Assembly: GCA_026929865.2 (NCBI GenBank)
Contig: CM049410.1
Coordinates: 14,337,501-14,401,500, forward strand
DNA from: Hyperoplus lanceolatus
Lineage: Eukaryota; Chordata; Actinopteri; Uranoscopiformes; Ammodytidae
DNA: 64,000 nucleotides
Direction of reading: 5' to 3'
A program made the translations under genes and the position numbers. How positions within the stretch are numbered: the stretch's first letter is position 1; each line of letters starts with the position of its first letter. Shown one piece after another: positions 1-21,007 of this stretch. The notes under the pieces are model-generated. The model saw only the letters and a program-made list of their open reading frames with translations, did no database searches and was not told the origin of the DNA.

Positions 1-899
1 CACACCGTGTGACATGTTGGTAACCATGACATTACTGACAGTAGTCGTTGTGTGTGACAGTTTTTTAAGTTGTTCGAGTAGCGGATGGTCACAACATTTC
101 ATTTGGAGTCACCGGTGTTGGTGTTAAGGAAAATGTGACGATGGGCAGATCGACTTAACACTTCAGCAACCCCCAGTTCACCATGGCAGAGTTAGAGGAT
201 GTCTGTGAAGTGATGCAACTTGTGGGGAACATGTGAAAGGACTCCGCTGAAAGTGTGAGCTCAGCTGGATCGTGTCATAACTTTCCCGAGGTATTCGACG
301 TCTGATTTATTATTAGATATATTTCATTACACTGATATCTATCCACCCGAGGCTTATTTATCTCCCTGACCGTCACTGAACCCTTTTGAATGAAACCAAG
401 ACACCCAGACAGGGAGCCATATCCAAGGGGATAAAGAAGAAGAGCAGACTGCCCTCCCCCCCATACTGTATGCCTCTCAAACAGTTCATTTGAACATCGG
501 CCAGGCAAGTCCACCGTGGGAAACTTGTCCCCCTCGCGCACACCTGGCTGGAGGCAGGTTAGGGGAGCTGTTAACAGATGTGACCGGTAGAGGACTGTAG
601 AAGAGAACCACAGGAATGTTGGCTGAAACTTGAGGTGCTGCTGTGTCTCTATCTCTCCTGACTTGATAGGCGTGTGGATAGCGTGCTATACTCATGGGCT
701 AAATGGGCAGGTGGAGGGAATAAGATTGACCCAGGGGAAAAAAGGAGGGATCAGATAATAAGACAAAGAAGTAGAATGATTCACTTAACTGTATGCTAAA
801 GCACAGAGTTAATTTTCTTAGTAGGTGTCTGTTTCGTTGCAGCCTAAATGAAGTGATCCGTTTCTTCTGGATACACTTTGAGGCTGTGACTCTTTTTTT

Positions 900-1165
900 A
901 TTTATTTCACCTTTATTTATACAGGCAAGTCATTAGGAACACATTCTTAATTACAATGTTGTTGGCCTGACAAGCGACATCAGCCACTTAGGAAGGGAAG
1001 GAGGGCTAGGGCACAAATAAACAACTTAAATACCAAATTAGAATTTGCAATGAGAAGACAGACAGCAATCAACAAGTTTATTAAGCGAGAAACCACAAAC
1101 GTCTTGTTGAGGGAACTAGGATGTAGAAAGGGGAAACGTTGCCATTCATTGTAACAATGCAATCA
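900..1165. repeat. Interspersed repeat with SINE-like 3' tail motif
   Basis: The stretch begins with a T-rich tract and the motif cacctttatttatacaggc, also present in the SINE at about 4230 (acctttatttatacagg). The shared tail suggests a retroposon end. The rest of the stretch is not recognised. Bases 1-900 show no gene and no repeat I can name. Confidence 0.4.
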
Positions 1166-1382
1166 CAACGCTCCTTTTGACTTCCATCACCTGCTGTTTG
1201 CATTATGAGCCTCCTCCAGGCATTCTGTTATTTCCATCAGGTGAAATCAGGCCTAAACATGCTGCAGCAAAGGTACAGACACAGGAATGTATGGAGGGGA
1301 TTGTGGTAACCTGTCGCCCCTGCAGGACTGTGAAGGAGCACACGTATGCACAAATCTACAATCTTAACACAAGTAGGCACTG

Positions 1383-1560
1383 GCTGCATTCCAATACCCA
1401 TATTTTCCTGCTATTTAGTATGGTAGAAAAAGATTTTGGATGACCTTGTACATGTGGTCCAATGCAAAACAACATACCTTTTTATGGTCAGTTTCAGTAT
1501 GAAGAGTAGTAAAAAAGAAAGAATATGCGATGATGCGGAACGCAAAGACTGCCTCTGTCA
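1383..1560. repeat. Copy of a MITE family (also at 61.5 kb)
   Basis: It starts ggctgcattccaataccca and continues through tgctatttagtatggtaga. The same run of words recurs at 61549 onward with a few differences, so both are copies of one interspersed, probably non-autonomous, DNA element. This copy is the shorter. Confidence 0.6.
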
Positions 1561-1732
1561 CTTTTTATTGATTGATTCCGATTGCTAAAGGAGTTCCTCA
1601 TTGCTTGTTTAAAGTTGAAAGGTGGACCGGTTCATCCATCGTGAACTCTAGCTTCAGAAACGCGATACCAGCCGCTGCTTAGAACACAGCTCACCCTGAC
1701 ATGCAGCTACGTTGGCAGAACTCTATGCAAAT

Positions 1733-4149
1733 TAGGGATGGGCATTTTAAGAAATTCAATTGATCGGTCGATTAATCGTGATCTTTTTTTACATATTAAA
1801 AAATGCCAACAGAACATCCAACATACAGCGTTTTTACCATAGACTGTATACAAGAGGTTTTTACTCAATTACATCTTTATTCCAAGATCTTCTAGGCAAA
1901 CAACAATCTATTAAGGCAAGGCAACTTTTTAAAATAAAATAATAATAAAATGCGGCGCTGGTTAAAGCCCGAGGCTATGACCCAACAAGGAGCCAATGCT
2001 ACGATACCTTTTAAAGTTTAAACACATATGCTAAGATGCTGCCAAAGACTGCATAAGGGCACGGCACGTTTCTCTGAGTGGTAAAGGACCTAACGTTACT
2101 TCATCTAATAAACAAAATGTGCAAATTAGTTCCCTGATGAAGGCGAAGTAGGAAACCATAGACGCTAAAGTTAGCCGCTAATGCTAGCGGCGCTAACGTC
2201 ACACATTAAACAGGGTCGGATTAGGGCTGGGCGATATGGGCTAAAATCAATATCTCGATATTTTTTTCCTATATCTCGATACACGATATATATCTCGATA
2301 TAATTCAAATCTCCTCTAGAGCACATCCTAAATGCTCAATTTAATTTATTTGTTGCATAACATCACACCAGTAATATGATTCAAATAGTCTCTGCAAAAT
2401 TTCTGCACTAACGATCATTAGGCTACATGAAACAACATCTTGTTTATATTCTTTAGTGCTTTGTATTGGAACAATTTGAAACTTGCACATGGCAAAGAGT
2501 TTGCACATTGTATTGATTTATATTCCACATCCTTCACTCCCATACAATGGATCCAGCATTATTTTATTTTGAAACAGTTTTTTCCATCTTCTGTTAATCT
2601 GTAAACTGAGAACACTAATTATGACTCATTACAACCACTTACTAATTGTTTCACCACTAACCCCCTGAAGATAGCAGCCTCATTTTAATGCAGAACAGGT
2701 TTTGCTCCATAATAGTAGTCTGTGTATAAAAGGCTCTGACATTTATAATGGTTACTGTCGCTTTAAGAGCAGTTGCTCCCAGTCTATAGTGTATAAGTTA
2801 AGTTTCGTTTTCTGCCTGTTAATCCGAGAGAGAGATTCATGCGAGCGTAAACAGTAGGTTGCTCATCGTCCCTCTGTTACCTGCCTTATTGTTTAATTAG
2901 CCCTCCTGCATTTTCACTAAAACACTGTTTTATTTTATAAAAAATACTCGCAAATGTAGCCTACTTTACATAGACTTTTAGTTAATAAACGGTGGCACCT
3001 CCCTTGGTGCTGACATGGACCTATTATAAGAGGCGCCCGTAATAAATGTGATGCGTGATTGTGTGACGTTGACCAAAACTCTCCGTGAAGTCGGAGTAAT
3101 CCGCCCCCCAGCGCCGTTCGCCTTCCTCTCATAAGGACCAGGCTCTGTACAGCGCCGCTTATGCTGTCACGCCCGCCTCCCCCGTTCTTTCGCATGTGTA
3201 GCCACTAGCCTTCCTCTCATAAGGACCAGGGCAGGCTGTGCTGTGTACAGCGCCGCTAATGCTGTCATCTGCGCCCGCCTCCCCCGTCGTTCGCATGTGT
3301 AGCCTTCTTTCATAGCATGGACCTACAAAAAGGTCCATGCTATGAACGACGGCCACCATCGCCGTCTTTCGCGCCCCCTCCATTCGCTCGTTAGGCTGTC
3401 ATAAGAGCACAAGAGCCGTCGTCTTTTTTTCTCCCCTCTCGTTGTTTTCACATGGCGATAAAGAAACACACACAGGGCCACTCCAGACTACGTCACAGAT
3501 GCGCCCCAGGAGACTGGTTGGGAGGGGAGAGGAGGAGTTGCCAATGCATGTGAGTCTGTGAGGAGAGAGCCACAGGAAAGAGCGAGAGCGAGCAGCAGCG
3601 AGTTTGCCGGTGGCGCGCTAAAAAAACATTACGTGCCGTTTGTATTCGATGGTTGCGATAGGGTCATTTATACATCCCGGACACATCTCGCGATACATCG
3701 AATATATTCGATATTCCCCAGCCCAGGTCGGATGTAGGCTTCAATGTACAAGTGGTACATAATTCGGTTTGTTTAAGTGTTATACTTATACACGGTTTCA
3801 CAATGCTTAATGAACTTAGTTATTTTTGGTTCTAAAGCTGGACCTGTCCGATGCCAAACTTCTCCTTAACTTTTTCCTGTTTATGTTTTCCCATCTACGG
3901 CAGCTCGCAGGCTGCTGCCTGAGCCTGTTCTGTTGTCTCCTACTACTAGTTAAGTATCTCCCCCTGCTGGTAGGATGTTTAATTGCTGCCCATACAGTCT
4001 TTGGTGCTTCCACATAGTGACACTCATTGCTGTGCTGCCTGACTCACACTGTGCAACACAACGGCTATATGATCGACAACAATTTCACGTGATCAACAAT
4101 ATTCTTTACGAGCAATGATCGATTAATCGATTAATTATGCCCATCCCTA
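1733..4149. mobile_element. hAT-like non-autonomous element, interrupted by a second element
   Basis: Terminal inverted repeats tagggatgggcat and atgcccatcccta are flanked by perfect 8-bp duplications ATGCAAAT (1725-1732 and 4150-4157). Eight-bp duplications are the hallmark of hAT transposition. Subterminal sequences also pair (gatcg/attaatcga words). No transposase frame is seen. It is split by the element at 2222-3725. Confidence 0.85.
2222..3725. mobile_element. Nested hAT-like element with its own target duplication
   Basis: The ends are tagggctgggcgatat and atattccccagccca, with AT-rich subterminal cgatat words at both ends. Perfect 8-bp duplications GGTCGGAT lie at 2214-2221 and 3726-3733. 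It lies wholly inside the 1733-4149 element, so it is the younger insertion. The interior has a locally duplicated segment near 3130-3300 (ccttcctctcataaggacca twice) and no recognised transposase. Confidence 0.85.
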
Positions 4150-4209
4150 ATGCAAATGTCACTACATGTTGGACTCACGTTACAGCCGAAGTATGCCTTT
4201 TCAATCATC

Positions 4210-4495
4210 TCCTCTTCACCTCTTTTTTTTTCTACCTTTATTTATACAGGTATATCCCATTGAGTCCGAAGACTCTTTTGCAAGGGAGACCTGTTCCCAT
4301 TTACACGTTACCATTCACACACACATTCATACACCGATAGCAGGCTAACTATCGACATTCACACGAGGCAAGGTGGGTGGAGTGTCTTGCCCAAGGACAC
4401 AACAACTATGACACAGGTGGCAGGGCGGGGATCGAACCTCCAACCCTTTGATCATCGGCCGACCCGCTCTACCAACTGAGCCACAGTCGCACCTC
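4210..4495 (-). repeat. tRNA-derived SINE, reverse orientation
   Basis: On the minus strand, about 4492-4420, there is a tRNA-like head with A box TGGCTCAGTTGG and B box GGTTCGATCCC, the internal RNA polymerase III promoter. The body follows, then a tail containing the reverse complement of acctttatttatacagg and an A-rich end (the T run at 4221 on +). The next 660 bp (4500-5160) show nothing I recognise. Confidence 0.8.
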
Positions 4496-5322
4496 TAAGC
4501 AGTGGGATGTTGTGCAGAAGAGGGAACGGGTCATGAGGACACACGAAGAAAACTGTCATCTTTGCTTCCCCCCTGCGCTCTCCCACAGAGCTGAGTGCTT
4601 GCTGCTGCTGTTTCCCACTTCAGCAGATGGTGACGCTGATATGGTTTCGCTCAGCTTTTAATTGGAAAGTAAAGAGGGGCCGTCCGGCTCGCCTTTTGAA
4701 TCAGTACGTTCTTTTTGACAACGATGGCGCTAATTAAAAGCTGTGAAAAGGAGCGATAAGAAAAAATGGAAACTTCTCCTTTGGTGCAAAAACGCTCAGT
4801 CTTGATGAGGAAAAAGTCAGAAGTGTCTTTTGTCAAGCTGACAAAAAGGCACTAAGTGTTTATCAATTTTGCAGCCATGAGCCGGAATAGAAGGGAATAA
4901 ATTCACTTTCGCTGTTTAACTATCTATTCTGAGAATTCTTCTAAAATTGAACAAGACTTAGTTGTTGAGAAGATACTTTTTTATCATGATTAATAATAAT
5001 TAAAATAAATAGAAATATGAACCAAACTCTTAACTGTGATCTCCTGTCCTACTGCAATTTGCCTCTGAACCAAATTCAGAGTAGAATCAAAATTCAGTCC
5101 GCATTTACTACAAGAAATGTGTTAAGAGAGGTGAAGCTGTGTGAATCGGGTGTAATCCTTTAAAAGTGGAGTCAGCGATTCAGAACGCTGATGCAAAATG
5201 AATTTGTCAAAATCAGTGAATATCTCCTCACTATCCGCTAAGGGGCCACTCACACTAGGGCCGCGGCCCCGTGCCCGAGCTCATTTGCATACTAAAGTCA
5301 AGAATGTTTGGCTAGTGTGACC

Positions 5323-5603
5323 TAGGGCTGCACAATATATCGAATTTTCATCGCGATGACGATATTGGCTTCCCACGATGACGTGTACATGAATGTGCGA
5401 TATTTTAAATGTGTGCTCAGCTGCGAAGCAAATCAATCACTCTCCAAACCACTCGCTGATCATGTGCCTGTTCATGCTCCAACCTGGCAACCCCAGGTTC
5501 CCCGAGAGCTGTCAATGTAAGTCCAGTGGCTCCGCTCCCAAAGTGTGAACAATTTTCTGCCTGCATAGATAGAAAGCACTCCAAGAGCCGCGCGAAGAAG
5601 CAA

Positions 5604-5643
<40 letters not shown>

Positions 5644-7298
5644 CTGCTTCTTATCGCGCGAGCGAGAGCAGACATCTGCGCTTGTGAAATCACATACATC
5701 CCCTTGTTAGTTTCTTTTTTTGTGTGGGGCCGGATTTATAACCCATTATTACATGACACTTTGCCAGGTCTGTTATCCAGCCAGACAGACCGCTGTCAAG
5801 AGTATAATGTATAGCGAACGGGTCACCTAAGGACCTACGTCATAGTTTTGATGGATAGACGTCCACAAACAGGGTTACTCGTTCAGAAAACAATGGAATA
5901 CTTTTTCAACACGTCTTTGCATGTATCAGGAGAGCAGGGAACACAGGAGTCATGGTTAATGTCCGACAGGACTCCAGCAAGACGACGTGAGTACGTTTTG
6001 CTTCAGGCTGCAGCCCGCCATGTAAATGTTCGGCAGTCATTTTCTCCGTGAATTGTGTTATAGATTTTGGGGGATAATGCTTTGTTAGCTAGATGGAGCT
6101 CTGGTTAAGCATGTTGGCCGATTACATTTACTGTTTGTACAGTGTGCGAGTCTTGAGTTGTGTTAGCAAAACAGTAGTCTGGCTTGACCACTTCCGCCAG
6201 CGTCTATTAAGCGCTGGCGTCGGCAAACAACGCTATGCCTCCATTGGCTGCTTCCCGGGGTTAGCCCCGCCGTAGATGATTGTGATTGGTTTAAAGAAAT
6301 AAAAACAGGCCAGCCCAGTTTCCCCCCCGAATAGACGGCTCTAAACGGAGTGCTTCCAGACCATACTACTTGCTGTAGTTTGGTCTGGCTTTGCGAGACT
6401 AGCAAAACAGTAGCTCTGTGGCTAACAGCTGAGCCGGAGCCTTCAGTCAGCTGAAGCAGTCTAGCTGGGCGAGTAGACTATTCCACCGTTGCTAGTTCGT
6501 ATCCTTGGTCGTTCCTATTTACTGGCGTATTGAACTACGTTTTCATTACATAAGAACCTAGTGGGTTTGCAATGACTATTCCAGTTATTAGACAAGCTCC
6601 CAGGGTTGCTAATAACTCCATACAGTCAGTGCCTCAGCGTACACACGACCTGAAGCGAAGATGAAACCTCGCTTTGGGAGTAAAGGCATGAGAGGCAGCA
6701 ACATTTAACTAACGTGTTGCTGAGTGTTACCTGCCACTTCCCGTCTCCGTCCTTTCAAATTAAATTCCGACATAGTAGAGCCATATAGGTTGTGATTTAT
6801 TTTGACAGGGCGCAGCTCATAATATACTTATTTTAGTTATACATTGTGGGCACAATTTTATTTAGTTCAAAATCAAGTTTTATACACATCCATCATGCAG
6901 GTACAATGAATGGAGTAAAATATTTTATATTTTGCTTTTAGGAGATGCAATGAGGTCAGGTGAGGAAACAAAGATGTGTTATTCAACAGAAATGTAGCAC
7001 AAGGAAAAGTTAAAGCAGTGCTCTGTTGATTTGATTTTGAGTAAAGTTTTGGTGCAATATTTTGATTTATATTTTCTTTGTGGAAATGCATTGACTTCAG
7101 GTAAATATTTATTATATTTATGCAAATATATGTACATATCAGTAATATTGCATAGCCGATCACACGGATATGAAAGCGCTGTTATGTTTAAAATATTTTA
7201 CTCGCTATAATTACTGAATAATCGTGGTAAAATATCGTGATATCAATATTGACCAAAATAATCGTGATTATCATTTTGGGCAATATCGTGCAGCCCTA
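5323..7298. mobile_element. Nested hAT-like element (TAGGGCTG ends)
   Basis: The ends are tagggctgcacaatat and atatcgtgcagccctа-type complement (cagcccta at 7291-7298). Perfect 8-bp duplications GTGTGACC lie at 5315-5322 and 7299-7306. The interior carries a GCT microsatellite at 5604-5641 and another nested element. No transposase frame is recognised. Confidence 0.85.
6175..6402. mobile_element. Short nested TIR element (innermost of four)
   Basis: 228 bp, ends TAGTCTGG and GAGACTAG with an extended pairing of the tctggcttgacc / ggtctggcttt type near both ends. Perfect 8-bp duplications CAAAACAG lie at 6167-6174 and 6403-6410. It lies inside the 5323-7298 element. Non-autonomous. Confidence 0.8.
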
Positions 7299-8340
7299 GT
7301 GTGACCACGCCATCCATATTCCAGCACGGAACAGCCCCTTGGCCACGGCACACTTGGGAGAAGTGTGCCGTGGCCAAAGTACAGATGCTAATGAGATGAC
7401 ACGCGCACAAGCAAGCGCACAGGCGGCGTTCCTGACGTGAATTTATTAAGGATGCATAGTCCGTTAACGTCCGCTGCTTTACTAGTCGGCACCAGAATTG
7501 CCCACCACTTGGACTTTTAGCTACATAAAATGTGTGAGAATTAACGTGTGTGTAGGCCTAGGTGTGGGCTGATAAAAGAGGGAGAGAGCTAAATAGGTGA
7601 GCGCAGAAAGCTAAGCAAAAAGGTTTTGGTGTTTACTTATGTTCGTCAGATGATTTTTTTTCTTTTTCCTCCCGTCAGCTGTCATAATAGGCTACTGCTT
7701 TTACGCATGGCGGTGGAGACGAACCCAAAACAACACAGCGGGACTCCGCCGCCCGGTGATAATGAAACAATACACTTTATAAACTTTATAAAGACACTTA
7801 AAAAACGATCTCTGCCCGTACAAAAAGTTCTGACATGGATTACTTGAGGGAGCGATCGATGTGTATAAAACCATCTGGTACGTATGGTCTGATGACGGGC
7901 CGTTATATTAATAATAAACAGCGTGCTGCACAAATATGAGACTGTCCACCGCGACCTATTACGTCAAGGCTACATTTAAAAAAAACAATAGCTTAAGGAT
8001 TCTCGTTGCTCTAATGTGGAAGTGGATATGAGGCAAATTTGGCCGGATGAAAATATTCACAAACAGTCGTATAGCCTACAAGTAGACTTAGACTACGCTC
8101 CAAATCCTAAACGCGCACGGTGACATAGGCAAGGTACAATCGTGCCACGAGCAGTGTGACCACGGGCCAGCGGGGGGAGTGGGGTCGGGGAATCGTGCTG
8201 AATCTTCCTGCAGCACGGAAAAGGCAAACTTGCCTAGTGTGAGTGCGCCCTAAGACCGCTATCTGTCCGTACTGTGTGCGCTGAAGAAAAAATCCAGTGG
8301 TAAACATACTGTACGTGTTACATATTGTAAACGGGCATTT

Positions 8341-9536
8341 AACCCTTCAAAGGAACCAGGGTTTTGTTCTTGTAAAGGCAACATTAAGGACCTGCCATAA
8401 GCTGGAAATAACCAGGTTCATCAACTCCAGTTCAGTGGCAGAGGCCAGCACTGCAGTGACTGGTATACAAGTTACAGCCAGTCTGTACAATGCCTCTTAC
8501 TGTAATGGCTTGAGAGTGCATTGGGCAATCAGTAGCTGACTGTTCTGTGTTGGTCTGAAATTGCTTTACTGTCAGTATATTATTATTATCCTCTTCTGTT
8601 CTCATCGTCTGCAGGCTGTCGGCGTGTCATTGTGCTGTCACATAGCCTGACAGGCAGAGAGTTCTCAGCCCACTCACTCCTCCTCTTTCCCAAACTTGTG
8701 CACATTTTGACAGGCTTTTTTTTTTGGTGCAAGCTGTGACTGATGCTGGCTGGCTATAGCATTTGCAGAAATGGCTTAAGGTCTGTTTTTTTTTCTTCAT
8801 AGAAAGCCTCCATTTTTGGAGGTACGATTTGTGCTCCAGAAAGACTTATTCTCTCCATCCTTTTGCATTGAAATTGTATTATACTCATGGGACATTGAAA
8901 CTGTAGGGAGCCAGATTAGTGATGGTTGTGTCGTGTCCAACACTAGGTCCTGACGTCATTACTGTGATATGTTGAAAATACAAACCTAGCTTTTATTTAT
9001 ATTATGTGGCATTATGTAGTGTGTGTGTGTGTGTGTACGCATGCTTTCTGCTAGAGGGTGCAGGCAGAGGTTTTTTGAGGTCTCTACAGTGAATCACTGG
9101 ATACATTATGTGTCTGTGTCCCCTCTCCAGAACTGTGCTTTTTGAAGATTAGCTCCACAACAGGCAGAGGCTCAGCCAAAGAAAATCCAGATCAGCTCAA
9201 GTTGAAAAAAGCAAAACCAAAAAGTAAACACATCCTTCCCTCTGGGTTTGTTTTGGCTGTTGTCTTGGTCGCCGTCTTTGTTTACCTTATGTCACTCTTG
9301 CATTGGGAATCAACGCCTCGTTTGTCCAAATGTTTGCACCAAATGACTGGCAGCAAATCTGGGATAATGATGAATAGATAAATTCATTTTATGATTGCAT
9401 TTCCCCAAGCAGTTTGGTTTTTATTTTATTTTTTCTCTTTTTTTTTCTACTGCCATTTTCTTTTTGTTAGATTTGTTACTATGTTATCTCAATTCAAATG
9501 TAACGTCCCCATCTATCTCTGTCTCTCTCTCCTAAG
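8341..9536. other. Gene-free stretch before xylt2 exon 2
   Basis: No element with readable ends and no exon I can support. It contains a short GT run near 9020 and T-rich tracts. The 3' end (9515-9536) is the pyrimidine-rich acceptor region of xylt2 exon 2. Confidence 0.5.
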
Positions 9537-19404
<9,868 letters not shown>

Positions 19405-20440
19405 CCCCTTTATAAAGAGTGGAGAAGACTGTAAACTTCAGCACATAACACAGAAAAAAAAGAGCTGCACTGTAGAGCTCTTTTTAAGAAAACCTGTGTG
19501 TGTGTGTGTGTGTGAACCCAGATATATGGTCTCAGAGCTCAAGGGCACATAAACAACAAGAAGACTTCCTCCCAGCACTGAGGAGTCCAGTGAAGTGGGT
19601 AACACAGACTTGAATCAATGAGGGATATGACCGCAGGAGATTTTTGCACATATAAGTTTTGCAAGCAGAGACACTTGTGTGGCATTGTTTCCTGAACAGT
19701 TCCACGAATGCCATACTTATTGTTATTTTTTGCTGGGGTACAGGTTTTCAGTCTGGGTCTGTCAGGGGTAAAATAACTCTGTATGGGCACACAGGTGTCA
19801 GACTTTCCTCTTGCTGTGAAAGCACCAGGAAGCAGGCTCCTTTGCTGTGAGATCTATCTTCATTTCAAGGCAGAGTGGTGGAACCTGAGAGTCAAATCAT
19901 TGTGCTTATTTTGAAGCATAAATATGTAAGCATACGGAGCAGACGGATGAAGTGCACTTTACTGTAAGACTATAATGTTACACAGAGGTCACTTGGTTAC
20001 AGTGTGACGACGAGTAGAAGTTTGAAAAGTCATGGGGAAGGTGGCATCACTTGTCTTTCCTTTTTCAATAGAATCTTAAGGTAAAAACTGCACAGACAAA
20101 TCACTAAATACTCTAACCTGTGTTAGGGTCATAGAATGAGAAAAGAGACTGTGGGTTTGTAAGTTTAGTCTTATTTTATTTTAATTGTTTATAGTATCAT
20201 TTACAAATGTGATTCTTTTTTTATGTCTTTGTTTTGTCTGTTAGTTCCCTGAAAAGGATGTCAAGGGTTGACGTTGTCCATTGTTGCAAAAAGAATGAAG
20301 CCACTCTCTTCAGTTTTCTTTTTCAAAGGAAGTGCCTAGACAGCTGCAGCATCATGGCCGCTGATAGTATAGTTATGTTTCATAATTCCTGTGAAATGGA
20401 TGACGGATAATTGTCATCTCAAATCATCAAGGGACTCCAC

Positions 20441-20588
20441 CTGTTTAGACAGTTAAAACATCCGGAACTAGTGAGGAAGAAGCCCCTTTAGTTAAGGTGG
20501 ATTTGGCTCTTTGGCTGTTTAGACAGTTAAAACATCCGGAACTAGTGAGGAAGAAGCCCTTTTAGTTAAGGTGGATTTGGCTCTTTGG
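20441..20588. repeat. xylt2: 74-bp tandem duplication in the xylt2 3' UTR
   Basis: Two adjacent copies (20441-20514 and 20515-20588), each starting ctgtttagacagttaaaaca and ending ctctttgg, differ at one visible base (cccctttag versus cccttttag). The near identity implies a recent duplication. Confidence 0.95.
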
Positions 20589-20719
20589 CTCCAGAATTCA
20601 TCACTACAGACAACCTAATAGGTTGAAGAATAGTTTTGTGAAGCACATTTATTTACTTTCTTGTCGAGAGTTAAATGAGATGATCGCACCAGCAATTTGT
20701 TTTTTTTTGTAAAAATCAA

Positions 20720-20940
20720 GCTTCTTAGCTAATTTAGCTTAGCATAAAGACTTAAAACAGAGCTAAACCACTAGCCAGGCTTCAAAGGTTATAAAACCAA
20801 CCTATAAGCACCTCTACAGCTCACTTGTTTTTTTTACAACAAAATGGGAAAAAACTAAAATTTGCCATTTTATAGATGGTGATTTCAAAGACTATTTACT
20901 GGTTATTTACTTACTGGAGTTTCTGCTGGTTGCCTGGCTA
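20720..20940. repeat. Interspersed fish repeat in the xylt2 3' region
   Basis: Words such as agctaatttagcttagcat, cactagccaggcttcaaagg and caacctataagcacctcta form a repeat type I associate with fish genomes. No boundaries or class can be set from one copy. Confidence 0.4.
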
Positions 20941-21007
20941 AGGAATAACAATAATCTGACACTGCACATACATATATTGTTCTGACAGTTTTTCTACAGA
21001 TAAACAA

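Larger units (their letters stand above)
5241..8253. mobile_element. hAT-like element inserted in the MITE
   Basis: Its ends pair imperfectly: aggggccactcacactagg and cctagtgtgagtgcgccct. Flanking 8-bp sequences atccgcta and gaccgcta are alike at 6 of 8 positions, consistent with an aged target duplication. It contains the element at 5323-7298. Its remaining interior (7306-8250) has no recognisable transposase. Confidence 0.7.
5162..8340. repeat. MITE family 1 copy split by a 3-kb insertion
   Basis: The left part, 5162-5240, begins ggagtcagcgattc and runs to tatccgcta. The right part resumes at 8254 with gaccgctatctgtccgtac and reaches gtaaacgggcattt. The joined order matches the uninterrupted copies at 39.5 and 43.4 kb. 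The right end is truncated after about 8340. Confidence 0.7.

Noticed and set aside
4420..4492. A possible tRNA gene on the minus strand
   Set aside because: The A and B boxes are present, but the cloverleaf arms do not pair well and the sequence continues into a SINE body and tail.
9142..9381. A Lys-rich frame followed by a hydrophobic segment, which could be mistaken for the xylt2 membrane anchor exon
   Set aside because: There is no ATG at its start, the text does not resemble the remembered N-terminus of Xylt2, and it lacks a matching donor leading into exon 2.
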